From Mycolicibacterium stellerae (GTDB taxonomy: Bacteria > Actinomycetota > Actinomycetes > Mycobacteriales > Mycobacteriaceae): a stretch of 64,000 nt of DNA. The translations under genes were made by a program, and so were the position numbers. Under the pieces are notes generated by a model. That model did not search any database. It saw only the letters and a program-made list of their open reading frames with translations, and had not been told where the DNA came from. Positions 8,882 to 17,615 of the stretch are shown piece after piece. The stretch covers positions 62,001 through 126,000 of the forward strand of contig NZ_RARC01000013.1 in assembly GCF_003719305.1 (NCBI RefSeq), given 5' to 3'. The number at the start of each line of letters is the position of its first letter. Within the stretch, counting starts at the first letter, position 1.

Positions 8882-9457
8882 TCACGCGACGGCTCCGACG
8901 AGAAAGCGGCGGGCCGCGCCGACTGCTTCGGGAGCGCTCTCAAAGCCCATCTCGGCGAGCGCCTCGAGTAGTCCGTCGATGACGTGGGTTGCCGAACCGG
9001 GCATGGTCAACGGCAGCACCGCTATGCCGTCGGCGATGTCGAGGGCGTGAATGTCGGCAGCGAAACCGGCCAGACCGCGCGGTGATCCGACGTACCGCAA
9101 GGACGCCGTCTGGTCGGTCTCTCGGTCCAGCCGAGCGAGCGCACGAAGGGCGCGGCGCGGCTCGGGATCGATCAGCACACCCACTTCGAGGAAGATGACG
9201 GGGGCGGCGATGGCCTGCCGGGCCGCATCGGCACGTAGCGCTCTGGCGCGGCGAGCCGCGTCACGAAGGTCTGTAGCGGAGACGCGAACGACGGGGCCGA
9301 TGGCCGCCCGACTGGCACCCAGTTCTATCCAGCGCTCTGCGACGGTTTCAGTCGTCGCCGCGGGATGATGGCCCGAGGAGTTCAGCGCCAGGGCTACGCG
9401 CAACGCCCTGCAGGGGCTGCCCTCGCCCGGTGTTCCCGCGGAGTCGTGCTCAGACAC
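8882..9457 (-). CDS. Short luciferase-like monooxygenase-family protein
   Basis: A 191-residue protein. The N-terminal RVALALNSSGHHPAA matches the start of bacterial-luciferase-like flavin monooxygenases (compare the common LDGAGWHPAA), and the middle (APVIFLEVGVLI, then DRETDQTASLRYVGSP) and the C-terminus (PGSATHVIDGLLEAL) also resemble them. It is about half the usual length, so it is either a natural short form or the remnant of an internal deletion. The GTG start is preceded by AGGAG. It is divergent from a flavin reductase, the usual partner of FMN-dependent monooxygenases, and the shared gap holds two motif A sites. Confidence 0.6.
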   Translation of the reverse strand: MSEHDSAGTPGEGSPCRALRVALALNSSGHHPAATTETVAERWIELGASRAAIGPVVRVSATDLRDAARRARALRADAARQAIAAPVIFLEVGVLIDPEPRRALRALARLDRETDQTASLRYVGSPRGLAGFAADIHALDIADGIAVLPLTMPGSATHVIDGLLEALAEMGFESAPEAVGAARRFLVGAVA

Positions 9458-9584
9458 GCGACGCTCCTGAAATGACCGTGTAGCCGTGATGCCGTCAACG
9501 CTGAGCCCTGCCTGCGGTCTCCGAGTCCTCCGGCCGAACACCTTCGAATCTAACCCATCCTGGGCCTGAGGTCTACATCGATCT

Positions 9585-9594
9585 GCAAGCAGAA
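9585..9594. promoter_or_regulatory. Motif A site (A1)
   Basis: CTGCAAGCAG, a core palindrome with flanking AT, in the gap between the short luciferase-like gene and the flavin reductase gene. It is one of ten related sites in the window. Confidence 0.5.
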
Positions 9595-9674
9595 TATTGG
9601 CCGGATTCCCGATGGATGCTTTTAAACTGCAGATAACTCGGAAAACTGCATTGAGGCCTGGCTGCTTTGGTCCT

Positions 9675-9690
9675 AAACTGATGACAGTTT
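9675..9690. promoter_or_regulatory. Motif A site (A2), perfect 6-bp palindrome
   Basis: AAACTG-ATGA-CAGTTT is a perfect inverted repeat with a 4-base spacer, the most symmetrical copy of the recurring motif. It lies 113 bases upstream of the flavin reductase start. Confidence 0.6.
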
Positions 9691-9802
9691 GTCTTTCGGA
9701 ATATGTCCGGGATGCGCCGATCAGTGGGCGCAATTTGCTCCGGGCGCGCAAGTGAAATGGCTGGGCGCGCCAGGACTGCACGAGAAGAGAGGATGTCGGC
9801 CC

Positions 9803-10300
9803 TTGACCGCTGCACCGCCTACGCCGCAGGATTTCCGCTCGGTGTTGGGGCACTTCGCCTCAGGCATCACGATCATCACAGGCGTCTGCGAGGGCAGGCC
9901 GGTTGGTTTCACCTGCCAGTCGTTCTCCGCGTTGTCCCTCGATCCGCCGATGGTGGTCATCTTGCCCGCGCTCACATCACGGACTTGGCCGCAGATCGCT
10001 CGAGGCGGGAACTTCGGCGTGAGCGTCCTTGCGCACGATCAACAGGACATCTGCGCCAGATTCGCCAGAAGCGGTACCGACAAGTTCAGCGGCGTGGAAT
10101 GGCGAACATCACGGCTGGGATTGCCGATGATCGTCGGCGCCTGCGCCTGGATCGACTGCAGCATCGAGACGTCCCACACTGGCGGCGACCACGAGATCGT
10201 CGTCGGGGCCGTTCATCACCTCGAGGCTGACGGCGCACGGGAGCCGCTGCTGTTTCACCGGGGGCGTTACGCACACGCCGTGCCGGTAGGAAGTCCATGA
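9803..10300 (+). CDS. HsaB-like flavin reductase
   Basis: A 165-residue flavin reductase-domain protein closely resembling HsaB of the steroid pathway, which supplies reduced FMN to the monooxygenase HsaA. Visible family features are FASGITIITG, the GFTCQSFSALSLDPPMV segment near the N-terminus and the CSIETSHTGGDHEIVVG stretch. TTG at 9803 is chosen because translation from there (LTAAPPTPQDF) lines up with the start of HsaB; GAGAGGA lies upstream. The likely partner is the HsaA-like oxygenase at 38768, far away but also preceded by motif A sites. Confidence 0.85.
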   Translation: MTAAPPTPQDFRSVLGHFASGITIITGVCEGRPVGFTCQSFSALSLDPPMVVILPALTSRTWPQIARGGNFGVSVLAHDQQDICARFARSGTDKFSGVEWRTSRLGLPMIVGACAWIDCSIETSHTGGDHEIVVGAVHHLEADGAREPLLFHRGRYAHAVPVGSP

Positions 10301-10351
10301 CAACGACTCCGTGACAACGAACCACGACGGGGCCGACGAGCTGCTCGGCGC

Positions 10352-11887
10352 TCAGATCTTCTGCTCCAGCGCGGCCCAGTACCGGGCTCTCACCTCACGA
10401 CGTAGCACCTTGCCAACCGAGCTGCGTGGCAAGCTGTCGACGACGTCGACCGCCTTGGGTGTACGGACGGAGCCGAGCTTGGCCTTGCACATGGCGATCA
10501 GTTCGTCTGCTGTCACGTCCTGACCGGGGACCAATTCGACGACAGCGGTCACCGCCTCGCCCCAGTCCGCGTCGGGTGCACCCACGACGGCGCAGTCCTG
10601 AACGGCGGGGTGGCCGAGCACGACGTTCTCCACCTCTGCCGGGTACACGTTGTACCCGCCGGTGATGATGAGGTCTTTCTTGCGGTCGGTGATGTACAGG
10701 TACCCGTCGTCGTCGACATGCCCGACGTCACCGGTGAGCAGCCAGCCGTCGACCACCGTGGACGCAGTCGCGGCGGCATCGCCGTAATAGCCGGCCATGA
10801 CGTTGTCGCCCCTGACGCATATTTCGCCGGACTCGCCGGCGGTAAGTTCGCGGCCGCCCTCGAAGATCCCGACCCGCAACAGAGGGAAGGGACGCCCGAC
10901 CGACGACAGGCGTCGGTCGGATGCGATCTCACCGTCTTCGAAGTGTTCCTCTGGCCGAAGGTAGGCGATGGAGCCGAACGCTTCGGTCTGGCCATATCCG
11001 CCCATCATGACCGGCCCGAACACCTGGATGGCGCGTCGAAGCTTGGCGACGGATATGGGCGCAGCGCCGTAGAGCAGGTAGCGCAGGCTGGAGAGGTCCC
11101 GCTGCCGGATGTCGTCGAGTTCGAGCATTCGGTAGATGACGGTCGGGGGAAGGAACACCTCGGTCACGTGATGGCGCTCGATGGCGTCGACGACCCCATC
11201 CGGCGTTGCCCTCGGTATCAAGACGACGGTGCCGCCGCGGGTGAGCGCAGGCATGGCTAGGAATCCGGCGGTGTGGGTCAGCGGTGCGGCCGCCAGGTTG
11301 ACGATCGGTGTGTTCTCGGGATAGTGAAACGCCAACAGCATGTGCGTCAGCGCCGCCGACATGCTGCGGTGGGTGATCATCACACCCTTCGACGGCCCCG
11401 TCGTGCCACCGGTGGCCATGATCGCGATGACCTCATCCGGTTGATGTGGCGGTTCCGGGTCGGTGGCCGGATGGCCGGCCAGCCAGGGCTCCAAGCCCAC
11501 GTCGAAACAGATGGTCTCGCGAACCGATGGGGTGACGGCGGCCATCTGCTGGGCCGCTTCGCGCTGGCTGCTGTGGAAGAGGATCAACTCGCAGTCGAAC
11601 CGGCTGAGCAGATCGATCGACTCAGCGGTGGGAATGTCGGCCTTGAGCGGCACCCAGGTGCACCCGGCGCGCCACAGACCCAACACGCAGATCATGCCGA
11701 GCGGGTCGTTGGGCGAGAGCACGGCGACCTTGGTACCGGCCGCGAATCCGTTGGCGGACAAGGCCTGCGCGATTCGACACGACAGCTCGCCGGCTTGCGT
11801 GTAGCTGTAGGTGCGCTCGTCCATCACGAACGCGGCGCCGTTGCGGTTGAGGCGCCAGCCGCGGTCGAAGAAGTCGGTGATGCGCAC
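10352..11887 (-). CDS. Acyl-CoA synthetase (FadD-like, AMP-forming)
   Basis: A 511-residue ANL-superfamily acyl/aryl-CoA ligase. The phosphate loop is MATGGTTGPSKGVM near 160, the adenylate-binding motif is GYGQTEAFG near 300, the hinge Asp is in TGDVGHVDDDGYLYITDR near 395-412, and the catalytic Lys lies in the C-terminal RSSVGKVLRRE. It activates a carboxylic acid (fatty, alicyclic or steroid side-chain like) with ATP and CoA. The GTG start is one base after the upstream thiolase stop, so the two form an operon driven by motif A sites A3/A4. Confidence 0.93.
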   Translation of the reverse strand: MRITDFFDRGWRLNRNGAAFVMDERTYSYTQAGELSCRIAQALSANGFAAGTKVAVLSPNDPLGMICVLGLWRAGCTWVPLKADIPTAESIDLLSRFDCELILFHSSQREAAQQMAAVTPSVRETICFDVGLEPWLAGHPATDPEPPHQPDEVIAIMATGGTTGPSKGVMITHRSMSAALTHMLLAFHYPENTPIVNLAAAPLTHTAGFLAMPALTRGGTVVLIPRATPDGVVDAIERHHVTEVFLPPTVIYRMLELDDIRQRDLSSLRYLLYGAAPISVAKLRRAIQVFGPVMMGGYGQTEAFGSIAYLRPEEHFEDGEIASDRRLSSVGRPFPLLRVGIFEGGRELTAGESGEICVRGDNVMAGYYGDAAATASTVVDGWLLTGDVGHVDDDGYLYITDRKKDLIITGGYNVYPAEVENVVLGHPAVQDCAVVGAPDADWGEAVTAVVELVPGQDVTADELIAMCKAKLGSVRTPKAVDVVDSLPRSSVGKVLRREVRARYWAALEQKI

Positions 11888-11888
11888 G

Positions 11889-13106
11889 TCAGCCGCCCAG
11901 GATCGTCACGACAGCGACGGCTTCCTCACCGCGCTGGTACCCGCCGCCGTTCTCCACGAGCCCGATGCGAGCTCCCGGTACCTGACGCCCACCGGCCTCG
12001 CCGCGGAGCTGGGTCACGATCTCGAATATCTGTCCCAGTCCGGTAGCGGCCAACGGGTGTCCCTTGGATTCGAGGCCACCCGAGGGATTGATGGGGATGC
12101 GCCCGCCGAGGGAGGACGCGCCCTGCAGAGCCATCGGCCCCCCCATCCCCATAGGAGCCAATCCGACCAACTCGCTGACCAGCAGTTCGCCAAACGCGGT
12201 GGCATCGTGCACCTCGGCGACGTCGACCTCGCCCGGGCTGACACCGGCCCGCTCGTACGCCCGGTCGGCGGCCCGCTTGGTCACATGTTGGGAGTAGTCG
12301 GCCCATTCGCGGTCCAGTCCGGTGGCGATGCCGTTCGCCCTCACCCGGACCGACCGGGAGGGGACCTTTCCCCCAGTGGGGAGGCACACGATGGCTGCCG
12401 CGGCGCCGTCGGTCACCGGCGCACACATGGGGACCGTGAGCGGATGGGCAAGCTTGCGCGCGTTCATGATGTCCTCGATCGACATCGGCTTGCGGTAGTG
12501 GGCACGTTCGTTGTGGACGGAGTGGCCGTGGTTCTTCGATGCCACCGCCGCCAGCTGCTCCACGGTCGACCCGAAGGTCTTCATGTGCAGTCTCGCGAAC
12601 GCCGCGTAGACGTCCATCAGCGGGCTGCGGGCACCGAGTTCGGCATCGTCGATGGCCCCGCCGATGTCGTCGATCTCCTCGAACACCCGCTGGGGATTGT
12701 TGACGTCGGCGACCCCGTCGAACACCGACATGGTCTTGGCCCGGTCTCCGATATTCATGCGCTCGACGCCGACCGCGAGCGCGACGTCACAGGTGCCCGA
12801 GAGCACTTGGTTCACCGCGAGGGTGAACGCCGTTGTCCCTGTGGCGCAGGCATTCTCCACGTTGACGATCGGGATGCCTGCGATTCCCGACGGGCGCAGG
12901 GCGATTTGGCCGCCGGTCATCAGCTGGCCCTCCAGCAGGCTTTGGGTGGTGTTGCCGAAAAATGCCCAGCCGACGTCGGACGCAGTCAACCCCGCATCGG
13001 CGAGCGCGTCGTTGACGACCGAGGTCGTCATGTCGACGATCGACCGGTCGGGAAAGATGCCGAACTGTGTCATCGCCACGCCGGCGATGTGGACTTCTTT
13101 ACCCAT
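11889..13106 (-). CDS. SCP-x-type thiolase/acetyl-CoA acetyltransferase
   Basis: A 405-residue thiolase-like protein of the lipid-transfer (SCP-x) type, the kind used for sterol side-chain or ring-derived 3-ketoacyl-CoA. Features are the Cys in NACATGTTAF near residue 88, the EVHDATAFGELL segment and the C-terminal SKGHPLAATG. The ATG at 13106 has a GGGGAGA ribosome site. Many relatives pair with a DUF35 zinc-ribbon protein, which is absent here. It is the first gene of an operon with the acyl-CoA synthetase. Confidence 0.9.
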   Translation of the reverse strand: MGKEVHIAGVAMTQFGIFPDRSIVDMTTSVVNDALADAGLTASDVGWAFFGNTTQSLLEGQLMTGGQIALRPSGIAGIPIVNVENACATGTTAFTLAVNQVLSGTCDVALAVGVERMNIGDRAKTMSVFDGVADVNNPQRVFEEIDDIGGAIDDAELGARSPLMDVYAAFARLHMKTFGSTVEQLAAVASKNHGHSVHNERAHYRKPMSIEDIMNARKLAHPLTVPMCAPVTDGAAAAIVCLPTGGKVPSRSVRVRANGIATGLDREWADYSQHVTKRAADRAYERAGVSPGEVDVAEVHDATAFGELLVSELVGLAPMGMGGPMALQGASSLGGRIPINPSGGLESKGHPLAATGLGQIFEIVTQLRGEAGGRQVPGARIGLVENGGGYQRGEEAVAVVTILGG

Positions 13107-13138
13107 CGGTTCTCCCCTATCTGCCACCATCAAGGAAA

Positions 13139-13148
13139 CTGTAAGCAG
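13139..13148. promoter_or_regulatory. Motif A site (A3)
   Basis: CTGTAAGCAG inside AAACTG-TAAG-CAGTT, 33 bases upstream of the thiolase start. On the minus strand a TTGACA box lies 13 bases before the TTACAGT contained in the motif, so a bound protein would cover the promoter. Confidence 0.6.
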
Positions 13149-13272
13149 TTCACGGTTGTCAAGCTAGCGGTCCGCTCGATGCAGCTACGCGCCGGGGCGC
13201 GATCGAAGCGGCCTTCAGCCGTCTCGAGCGCTTTCCCCAGGGCGGGGGTCACGGGGTGCCGTCCCTACCTAA

Positions 13273-13282
13273 CTGCTTACAC
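13273..13282. promoter_or_regulatory. Motif A site (A4)
   Basis: CTGCTTACAC, inverse orientation to A3 and 134 bases from it, in the gap that also leads to the GntR gene on the plus strand. Only the AACTG half is well conserved. Confidence 0.5.
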
Positions 13283-13632
13283 ACTGGGCGGGCCACTGGC
13301 GTGGTCGGGAGTCAAAAAATGATGGATCTATCCGTCGGCCGCATCGAGTAGGCTCGTCACCATGCGACGCGCTGGCACCGAGCGCGACCTGCAGACGCCG
13401 GTCGAGCACGTAATGTCGGCAGTAGGGAATCTCGCAGTTGGTGAAGGCGCGCAGTTTTGCCCGACCGGCAAAATCCGACGTACCGAACCTCGTGGCAAAC
13501 TCAGATCACCCCGTGTGCGGCGTCGCGCGGTAGACTTGCCCCGATGTGAGCGGTCTGCAGAAGTCGTCGAACTACGAACTGCCGACAGAACCATCCACGA
13601 CAACACCAATGACTATGAGCAAAGGCTCCTCG

Positions 13633-14355
13633 ATGGATGACATGACAGCGGAGCAGGGTGGCGCCATGTGGGCGTACGGGAAGGTGCGCGCGGCCATTCT
13701 GTCGGGCGACTTACCTCCGGGCGGGCGGGTGTCTCAAGTCCAGCTCGCCGATCGCCTCGGCATCGGACGTCCGACGTTGCGTGAAGCGCTGCGGATGCTT
13801 CAGAACGAAGGCTTGATTCGAGCCGAGCACAACCGGCAGGTCCGCGTAGCACCGTTGGAACTGGGCGACTTCGAGGATCTGTGCGCGTTGCGACTGGCGG
13901 TCGAACCGATGGCCGTGCGGCTGTCCGTCCCGCTGCTGACCGACGAGGATCTGGTGCAGATAATCACGGCCGAGCAGGAGACCTCTCGGCTGAACCGAGA
14001 ATTGGACTTCGTGTGCGCCGCGGCCTCGCATCAGCGCTTCCACTCGTTGATGTTCTCCCACGCGGGTGAGCGGGTCAGGCGAACGGCCGATGATCTGTGG
14101 CAGACCGCGGAACGGTATCGCAGACTGATGATCGGGAAGAACGATGATCTCGATGCCGTGGCGCGATTGGCTGACGCCGACCACGCCGCGATACGGCGAG
14201 CTGCCGAAGACCGCGATGGGGCGGTGTGCGCCGATCTCGTCGCGCAACACATCTCAAAGGTCAGCACCGTGACGCTCTCGTTGATTGACAGCAGCCATGA
14301 CAGTCGCGTGCTGCGAACCGCCACCAGTCGCATCGTCGCCAGGAGCCACGCGTAG
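13633..14355 (+). CDS. GntR (FadR/FCD subfamily) regulator
   Basis: A GntR regulator of about 240 residues with an N-terminal winged helix (YGKVRAAILSGDLPPGG, then QLADRLGIGRPTLREAL) and an all-helical FCD effector domain carrying the metal-ligand type D-x3-R and histidine positions (LCALRLAVEP, HQRFH, HAAIRRA). ATG at 13633 is chosen for its AAAGG spacing; GTG at 13546 is possible but adds unconserved residues. It sits next to motif A sites and is the best local candidate for their ligand, since FadR-type proteins bind short palindromes of this size. Confidence 0.88.
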   Translation: MDDMTAEQGGAMWAYGKVRAAILSGDLPPGGRVSQVQLADRLGIGRPTLREALRMLQNEGLIRAEHNRQVRVAPLELGDFEDLCALRLAVEPMAVRLSVPLLTDEDLVQIITAEQETSRLNRELDFVCAAASHQRFHSLMFSHAGERVRRTADDLWQTAERYRRLMIGKNDDLDAVARLADADHAAIRRAAEDRDGAVCADLVAQHISKVSTVTLSLIDSSHDSRVLRTATSRIVARSHA

Positions 14356-14384
14356 CGCTGACTCCGGTAAGCGAAAAGCTCGAG

Positions 14385-14407
14385 CCTGCAATCGAATCGA
14401 GTGCAGG
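14385..14407. terminator. Short hairpin between convergent genes
   Basis: CCTGCA and TGCAGG separated by 11 bases in the 53-base gap between the GntR stop and the convergent luciferase-like gene stop. It has no clear T-run, so termination is only suggested. Confidence 0.3.
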
Positions 14408-14408
14408 A

Positions 14409-15233
14409 CTACGCTGTGGCCACCTCGCGGGGACTGAGTCGCGCCAGCACTGCTCGGACCTCCCCGATGTCGTTCCAGTCCACCACCGGCCGGAGAATGA
14501 TCCTTGCCGGGGCGGGGTTGCCCCAATGGTCCAGCTGCATTGCCAAATCTGCAGCGCCGTCACTAATGCTGCCGAGCAACGGTGGGGGGGAACCAGAGCG
14601 GGTGGAGGTCACGTCTACACCGTTGGCAGCCATCTCCTCCAGCAACTGACGCTCCGCTTCCGGGCCCGTCGCGACGACTCGGTGATAGACATGGGTGAAA
14701 AACCCCGGGTTGGTAGTCGTTGTCTGCAGTTTCGCCACTGCCGCCCGCACTTCGGCCGGGGTGAGCATCGAGAAGATGACGGCATCTGCTGAACGCGCGC
14801 TGAGTTCCAGCATGCGAGGGCCCTTGGTGCCCACGCCAACACGGGTGTGCGGCAACTCTTTGCGGATGACGTCGATCGCCGCGCCAACCAGACGCAGTTG
14901 CCCGCGCGCGGCCGCGCCGGCACCCACCCCCACTGTGACGCGCGACGAATCCAACTCCTCGGCAGCCATCTTGGGAGCCCACACCTCCGCGGGGTGCGTG
15001 TCCAGTGGAATGACGCCAACGCCGATTTCCATCCGGCGGGTGCTCGCGTACGCGCTGGCGAGGCGGGCAACGGGGTCGACTTCGGTGCCGACGACGTTGA
15101 ACCAGAATCCGCCATAGCCGAGCTCTTCGGACAGGCGCGCCAGTTCACCAATGGTCCGCGGCGCCAGCTTTCCATGAACACCGACCTCCCAGGGTGGAGG
15201 TGGGCCGGGTTCGGTGAACGGTGATGCAGTCAT
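14409..15233 (-). CDS. Luciferase-like (LLM) oxidoreductase, possibly F420-dependent
   Basis: A 274-residue LLM-class protein. The N-terminus has the ELARLSEELGYGGFWFN strand-helix, followed by MEIGVGVIPLD, the VTVGVGAGAAA segment and a C-terminal region typical of mycobacterial F420- or FMN-dependent enzymes of about this size. The precise reaction cannot be assigned. It is the third gene of a minus-strand operon with an extradiol dioxygenase and a SnoaL-like protein, 69 bases after the latter, and so probably works on the same aromatic intermediate. Confidence 0.8.
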   Translation of the reverse strand: MTASPFTEPGPPPPWEVGVHGKLAPRTIGELARLSEELGYGGFWFNVVGTEVDPVARLASAYASTRRMEIGVGVIPLDTHPAEVWAPKMAAEELDSSRVTVGVGAGAAARGQLRLVGAAIDVIRKELPHTRVGVGTKGPRMLELSARSADAVIFSMLTPAEVRAAVAKLQTTTTNPGFFTHVYHRVVATGPEAERQLLEEMAANGVDVTSTRSGSPPPLLGSISDGAADLAMQLDHWGNPAPARIILRPVVDWNDIGEVRAVLARLSPREVATA

Positions 15234-15302
15234 GACCGGTAACTACTACAGACGTCGCCGACGAGGAGGCACATCGCCGAACTCACTGCTGGCGGTACCA
15301 CT

Positions 15303-15776
15303 TCAGTTGCGGGGCAAGGGGATCGGGCTGCTGCCCGCTGAAACGAACACCGGTTCGATGACCCGACGTTGGATCAACCAGCGGTCGTCGTCACGAACGA
15401 AATGATCGGTGGCATCCGCGATCATTGTGGGTGGGGCGAGCGCCAACGGCGCCTCGCCGTCTTGGGCGTACAGCGTGATCACGTACGTCGCCGAGGCGTT
15501 CAGGTGGTCCACGACATCGGTGACCAGGTTCGAGACGAGATGCCGAGATAGACGTGGCCCGTTGGCTCGTCGGGCCGCGAAGAACTCCGCAACTTCCGCT
15601 CTGCCCGTCATCGTCCGAGCCGGCATCACGCACACACCTTGTTCGGTATAGAGCAGTTCATTGCCCACACCGTGGTTCCGATCGACGTTCCACCAACTCT
15701 GATGCACGGCTTGTGTCAGGGCGCTGGCACTAGATGGCTCGACGTGGGGTCCCGGCTGTGGGTCAGGGGACGGCAT
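15303..15776 (-). CDS. SnoaL/NTF2-like domain protein
   Basis: A 157-residue NTF2-like fold protein (SnoaL_4 type, related to ring-hydroxylating dioxygenase beta subunits and polyketide cyclases). HQSWWNVDR near the N-terminus, the RTMTGRAEVAEFFAAR helix and the C-terminal DDDRWLIQRRVI strand are typical. Proteins of this fold act as isomerases, dehydratases or small oxygenase partners. It lies between the dioxygenase and the LLM gene in one operon. Confidence 0.78.
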   Translation of the reverse strand: MPSPDPQPGPHVEPSSASALTQAVHQSWWNVDRNHGVGNELLYTEQGVCVMPARTMTGRAEVAEFFAARRANGPRLSRHLVSNLVTDVVDHLNASATYVITLYAQDGEAPLALAPPTMIADATDHFVRDDDRWLIQRRVIEPVFVSAGSSPIPLPRN

Positions 15777-15809
15777 GCAGTTCTCCCTTCGCGGTGGCGT
15801 CGGCGTGGG

Positions 15810-16730
15810 CTAGGTACCGGTGGACAGGAAGGTCTCTGGGATTCCGTAGGACCAACCGTTCATGAACTCCGGGAGCTTCTCCGGGCTGGTGTCGTTGACG
15901 ACCGATGCATCGTCGTCCATTTCGTCCATGCCGCCGCTGAACTCGTTACGATTTCCGGTGGGATCGAGTACGTAGGCGAAGGTGTTGGTCCCGAAACCCT
16001 TCGTGGTTCCGTACGTACCGCCGGCCATGTGGCGACCAGGTCCCCACTCCCACCGATGCCCATTTTCGACCAGTCGGTCGCTCAAACGGAAGTAGTGGTT
16101 GCCGTCTTCCATCGCAAAGGCGATGTGGTGCAGGCGATCCCCGGGATGAATGGCCTGCATGTAGGCGATGTCGTGATCGAGCTTGCTGGCCCGAAGCCAT
16201 GATCCTGCCCAGTTGCCCGCGATGGTCAGGGCGATGGACAACTTGAATCCGAGGACCATCTTCATGAACTCTGCGAACTCGCGGGGGTTCAGGTCGCCGA
16301 GGATGTTGATGTGGTCGATGTCGGTCGGACGGGCCGAGCCGTCGGAGGTGAAGTTGGTGACCCCGGCGGTACGAGCGCCGTCGGCGACGACGAACTCCAT
16401 GTGGTGTCCGCTGGGAAGATCGAAGCCGAGGATCTCACCGTGTCCGGGGCGGTCTGCGTCCTTGTACCGGCTGTATTCGACGCCGCTGTTGTTCAATCGC
16501 GACATGATCGCGTCGAGGTCGTCGCCGTGGTCCACGCCGAAGGCGAAGCTCTCGACTGCCTGTCCACCGTTGATCAGCGTGATGTCCGCTTCGTCGCCGC
16601 CACACGTCAACAGCGCGCGATCGGCATTGCGGTCCAGCACGATCAGATCGAGGACGCCCTCGTACCACTCCAGCGCCTCACCGAGATCTTTGACGCGAAT
16701 GGCGGCGTGGTCGATCCGATTGATGGACAT
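15810..16730 (-). CDS. Extradiol ring-cleavage dioxygenase (VOC family)
   Basis: A 306-residue two-domain vicinal-oxygen-chelate protein resembling type I extradiol dioxygenases such as HsaC and catechol 2,3-dioxygenase. The Fe(II) ligand triad fits His140 (DIDHINI), His201/202 (RLHHIAFA) and Glu263 (NRNEF), all in the C-terminal domain. It would open a catecholic ring next to a hydroxyl group. It heads the operon with the SnoaL-like and LLM genes, and two motif A sites lie upstream. The substrate is unknown. Confidence 0.88.
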   Translation of the reverse strand: MSINRIDHAAIRVKDLGEALEWYEGVLDLIVLDRNADRALLTCGGDEADITLINGGQAVESFAFGVDHGDDLDAIMSRLNNSGVEYSRYKDADRPGHGEILGFDLPSGHHMEFVVADGARTAGVTNFTSDGSARPTDIDHINILGDLNPREFAEFMKMVLGFKLSIALTIAGNWAGSWLRASKLDHDIAYMQAIHPGDRLHHIAFAMEDGNHYFRLSDRLVENGHRWEWGPGRHMAGGTYGTTKGFGTNTFAYVLDPTGNRNEFSGGMDEMDDDASVVNDTSPEKLPEFMNGWSYGIPETFLSTGT

Positions 16731-16778
16731 TTACTGACTCCTTCGAGAACGGTCCGCCCTTCTGCAGACACCGCTCTA

Positions 16779-16788
16779 CTGTAAGCAG
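16779..16788. promoter_or_regulatory. Motif A site (A5)
   Basis: CTGTAAGCAG in context TACTG-TAAG-CAGAT, 49 bases upstream of the extradiol dioxygenase start; it contains the minus-strand hexamer TACAGT. Confidence 0.6.
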
Positions 16789-16956
16789 ATAGTGGGCATA
16801 AGGCTAGTGTCTTTCTTTCTTCAAGATCGCCTGGGTAGAGCCTTCGCGGTCCTCGGAACATCCGTTTTATGCGGTTATCTGCAGGTATGCGCCGGGTCGC
16901 CCGCCTACCAAAACTTCAAGGATGCACATGGCGTAGCCTAAACGAGGCGTTTGATT

Positions 16957-16966
16957 CTGCTTACAC
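16957..16966. promoter_or_regulatory. Motif A site (A6) without a divergent gene
   Basis: CTGCTTACAC in context ATTCTG-CTTA-CACTTA, opposite in orientation to A5. Unlike the other pairs there is no plus-strand gene to the right, only the 3' end of the DUF732 gene. This suggests that the paired arrangement itself, not divergent transcription, matters. Confidence 0.5.
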
Positions 16967-17017
16967 TTATGCCGTCCAGATCCCGCTGGACAGCCCAGCG
17001 GTGGGCGGTCGCGAGGC

Positions 17018-17509
17018 TCAGCCACCCACGGGAGGCTGGTAGCCCGCTGCCGAATTCCGGAGCTGCGAGATCTGGGCGGGGCACAGGATGCCGACCGCGT
17101 AGGACACGATGTAGTTCGCTGATTGCTCGTCATTCGGACTGACGTCTCGTTCGACGTCGCTCATCACGTTGGCGTAGCTCTCACCGTTGGCAACGTGATG
17201 ACAGATTTCGTGGCCGTACCCCAATGCGTCGCCGTAGGGGAAGTCGAAGTGACGGCGCACGACCACGTTGTAGGTGTATTCGACCTCGGGTGCCGGCGTC
17301 GCGGATGCGGGCGACGCTTGCGTCGGGGCGAGGACGGTCAAGACCGCGGCCAGGGTGACTGCGCCGAGAGTCCAGCTCCGCCAGGCTGTGCAACGACCCG
17401 GCGCGGCAATGAGCCTTGGTGACGCAGTTCTGCCGTCGGGTTGGCGGCAAATGGCCACCGGTTCCGACGCCGAATCGACTTCTGGTGCTGAGTACTTCAC
17501 TAAAGCCAC
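17018..17509 (-). CDS. Secreted DUF732-domain protein
   Basis: A 163-residue protein of the mycobacterial DUF732 family. A hydrophobic signal segment (LGAVTLAAVLTVLAPTQA, near 48-65) ends in ASPASA, predicting export. The mature part has FDFPYGDALGYGHEICHHVANG and two conserved cysteines (in EICHH and ILCPAQ) that probably form a disulfide. Function is unknown. The 40-residue region before the signal is long, so the true start may be GTG at 17500 or further in. It is the last gene of the minus-strand series downstream of the mce operon. Confidence 0.78.
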   Translation of the reverse strand: MALVKYSAPEVDSASEPVAICRQPDGRTASPRLIAAPGRCTAWRSWTLGAVTLAAVLTVLAPTQASPASATPAPEVEYTYNVVVRRHFDFPYGDALGYGHEICHHVANGESYANVMSDVERDVSPNDEQSANYIVSYAVGILCPAQISQLRNSAAGYQPPVGG

Positions 17510-17615
17510 CTATCGGTATCCGTGCCTGCTGCGTCGTGCGTACACGTCACACGTAGGGCAGGCACTATCCCAACTCGGATCGGAAGGGGAGGCAGCAGGT
17601 CCACGCGGTGATCGC

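Noticed and set aside
9601..9650. Repeated AAACTGCA at 9624 and 9643 as further motif A sites
   Set aside because: Only one half-site each, without the CAGTTT partner at the right distance.
12360..12385. G/C-run inverted repeat (GGGGACC...CCCCAGTGGGG) as terminator
   Set aside because: It lies inside the coding region of the SCP-x-type thiolase.
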